This document shows, piece after piece, positions 5,396 to 7,134 of a DNA stretch of 7,134 bases. Location of the stretch: NCBI GenBank assembly GCA_934098345.1, contig CAKONX010000059.1, forward strand, positions 1 through 7,134, in the 5' to 3' direction. Source of the DNA: an uncultured Bacilli bacterium (lineage in GTDB: Bacteria; Bacillota_I; Bacilli_A; RF39; UBA660). Positions within the stretch are counted from its first letter, which is position 1. The number at the start of each line of letters is the position of its first letter. The translations under genes were made by a program, and so were the position numbers. The notes beneath the pieces are model-generated. The model did no database searches and had not been told where the DNA came from. It saw only the letters and a list, made by a program, of their open reading frames with translations.

Positions 5396-7134
5396 ATGAA
5401 GGTAATTAAAAGAGACGGACATATGGTCGATTATTGTCCTGACAAAATTGAAATTGCTATAAAGAAAGCAAATAATGAAGTATCTGAAGAAGATCAAGTA
5501 ACAGATATTCAAATTAGAAATATTATAAAATATATTGAAGGTTTAAAGAAAAAAAGAATGTTGGTCGAAGATATTCAAGACATCATTGAAATGCGCTTAA
5601 TGAGTCTAGGTAAATATGCATTAGCGAAAGAGTATATTACTTATAGATATACTAGAGAACTTGTTAGAAGAAGTAATACAACAGATCTTTCAATTAAAGA
5701 ATTAATTGAAGGTGAAAGTGAATATTGGAATACAGAAAATTCTAATAAAAATGCTAAAGTTATTACAACTCAAAGAGATTACTTAGCAGGTATAACTTCA
5801 ACTGATATTACAAGAAGATTTTTACTTCCTGAGGAAATTGTTAAAGCACATGATGAAGGTATAATACATTTTCATGATGCTGACTATTTTGCTCAAAATG
5901 CATTGCATAACTGTGATCTAATAAATCTTGAAGATATGCTTCAAAATGGAACAAATATTAATGGCGTAATGATTGAAAAACCTCATAGATTCTTAACAGC
6001 TATGACTATTGCAACTCAATTAATTACAGCAGTTAATTCAAGTCAATATGGTGGATGTACAATCACTATGACACATCTTGCACCATTTGTTAGATCAAGT
6101 CGCGAATATTATAAGAAAAAATACAAAAAAAGAAATTTAACTGAAGAACAACAAGCTAGATTTGTAGAAGAAGATTTGAAAAAAGAAATTATTGATGGAG
6201 TTCAAACTTTCCAATATCAAATCAATTCTATGACAACTACTAATGGTCAAGCTCCTTTCTTAAGTGTATGCCTTTATTTAGGTGAGACAGAAGAATATAA
6301 AGAAGAACTTGCCATGATTATCGAAGAAGTCTTAAAACAAAGAATTCAAGGTATGAAAAATGAAAAAGGTGTTTATATTACACCAGCTTTCCCAAAACTT
6401 TTATATGTTCTTGAAGAAGATAATATTAAACCTAGAAGCAAATATTATTATTTAACTAAACTTGCTGCAGAATGTACTGCTAAACGTATGGTTCCAGATT
6501 ATATTTCTGAAAAAGTAATGAAACAATTAAAAATTGATAAAAATGGTAACGGACAATGTTATCCTTGTATGGGATGTCGTTCATTCTTAACTCCATATGT
6601 TGATGAACAAGGTAAGCCAAAATATTATGGTAGATTTAATCAAGGTGTTGTAACTATAAATCTTGTTGATGTTGCTTTATCAAGTGGTAAAGATATGGAA
6701 CTTTTCTGGAATATTTTTGATGAAAGACTAGAACTTTGCCATAGAGCTCTTCAAATTAGACATAAACGTTTATCTAAAGTATCAAGTGATGTAGCACCTA
6801 TATTATGGCAAAATGGCGCACTTGCAAGACTAAAAAAAGGAGAGTGTATTCATGAACTTTTACATCATGGATATTCAACAATTTCACTTGGATATGCGGG
6901 TCTTTATGAATGTGTTAAATATATGACTGGAAAAAGCCATACTGATGGTGGAATCGGACATGATTTTGGTATTCAAGTAATGCAAAGATTAAATGATAAA
7001 TGTAACGAGTGGAAAGCGGATGAAGATATTGACTACAGTGTTTATGGAACTCCAATTGAAGCAACAACTTATAAGTTTGCAAAATGCTTAAGAGAGAGAT
7101 TTGGTAAGATTAAAGGTATAACTGATCGTGATTA
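5396..7134 (+). CDS. nrdD: Anaerobic (class III) ribonucleoside-triphosphate reductase, 5' part
   Basis: The gene is open to the right edge; 579 complete codons are visible, about four fifths of the usual 700-730. NrdD makes deoxyribonucleotides from ribonucleoside triphosphates in the cytosol without oxygen, using a glycyl radical installed by NrdG. An N-terminal ATP-cone allosteric domain (VIKRDGHMVDYCPDKIEIAIKKA, residues 3-25, domain to about 95) is followed by the catalytic barrel. ALHNCDLINLEDML holds C173, and NGQCYPCMGCRSFLTPY holds C388, C391 and C394. By family comparison, C173 and the Cys of MGCRS (C394) are the active-site thiols. The C-terminal zinc site and the glycyl-radical loop lie beyond the window, so whether the gene is complete cannot be seen, nor whether nrdG follows. 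The ATG at 5396 has GGAGGT (5382-5387) 8 bases before it. It is probably controlled by the divergent Crp/Fnr regulator. I see no NrdR-type box. Confidence 0.97.
   Translation, partial: MKVIKRDGHMVDYCPDKIEIAIKKANNEVSEEDQVTDIQIRNIIKYIEGLKKKRMLVEDIQDIIEMRLMSLGKYALAKEYITYRYTRELVRRSNTTDLSIKELIEGESEYWNTENSNKNAKVITTQRDYLAGITSTDITRRFLLPEEIVKAHDEGIIHFHDADYFAQNALHNCDLINLEDMLQNGTNINGVMIEKPHRFLTAMTIATQLITAVNSSQYGGCTITMTHLAPFVRSSREYYKKKYKKRNLTEEQQARFVEEDLKKEIIDGVQTFQYQINSMTTTNGQAPFLSVCLYLGETEEYKEELAMIIEEVLKQRIQGMKNEKGVYITPAFPKLLYVLEEDNIKPRSKYYYLTKLAAECTAKRMVPDYISEKVMKQLKIDKNGNGQCYPCMGCRSFLTPYVDEQGKPKYYGRFNQGVVTINLVDVALSSGKDMELFWNIFDERLELCHRALQIRHKRLSKVSSDVAPILWQNGALARLKKGECIHELLHHGYSTISLGYAGLYECVKYMTGKSHTDGGIGHDFGIQVMQRLNDKCNEWKADEDIDYSVYGTPIEATTYKFAKCLRERFGKIKGITDRD

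Overview
This is an AT-rich stretch that looks like a low-GC Firmicutes (Bacillota) chromosome. Codons end mostly in A or T, ribosome-binding sites are strong GGAGG or AGGTGA types, and Trp is always TGG with no in-frame TGA, so code 11 fits and the Mycoplasma code does not. A class III (anaerobic) ribonucleotide reductase points to an anaerobe or facultative anaerobe. By overall feel the source could be an uncultured gut Bacilli lineage (RF39 or Erysipelotrichales-like), but that placement is only an impression. Genes are densely packed and no gap exceeds about 120 bases.

Left part (1-3786, + strand) is a chaperone block: the 3' end of dnaK, an M3-family oligoendopeptidase (PepF-like), then dnaJ. 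A hairpin separates dnaK from the peptidase. The peptidase and dnaJ are one base apart and probably translationally coupled. A strong terminator overlaps the dnaJ stop codon. Finding a peptidase gene between dnaK and dnaJ is the unusual point here.

Middle (3765-4685): a separate promoter, overlapping the dnaJ terminator, drives an uncharacterised soluble protein with HELLH and a downstream NEG, the signature of a zinc metallopeptidase. Its 3' end overlaps by 11 bp the 3' end of a convergent gene, and an AT-rich bidirectional terminator spans both stop codons.

Right part (4661-7134): a minus-strand Crp/Fnr-family regulator with no cysteine is divergent from nrdD, which runs off the right edge. 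Between them lies a perfect 18-bp palindrome, TTGTTGCAATTGCAACAA. It overlaps the predicted -35 element of the regulator's own promoter. It is also centred about 41-43 bp upstream of the predicted nrdD transcription start, the classic class II activator position. The simplest model is that the regulator activates the anaerobic reductase gene and represses itself from one site, sensing a signal other than a cysteine-ligated Fe-S cluster.

I do not see a mobile element, CRISPR array, tRNA, rRNA or riboswitch. The most useful leads are the regulator-operator-nrdD switch, the dnaK-pepF-dnaJ arrangement and the uncharacterised metallopeptidase.
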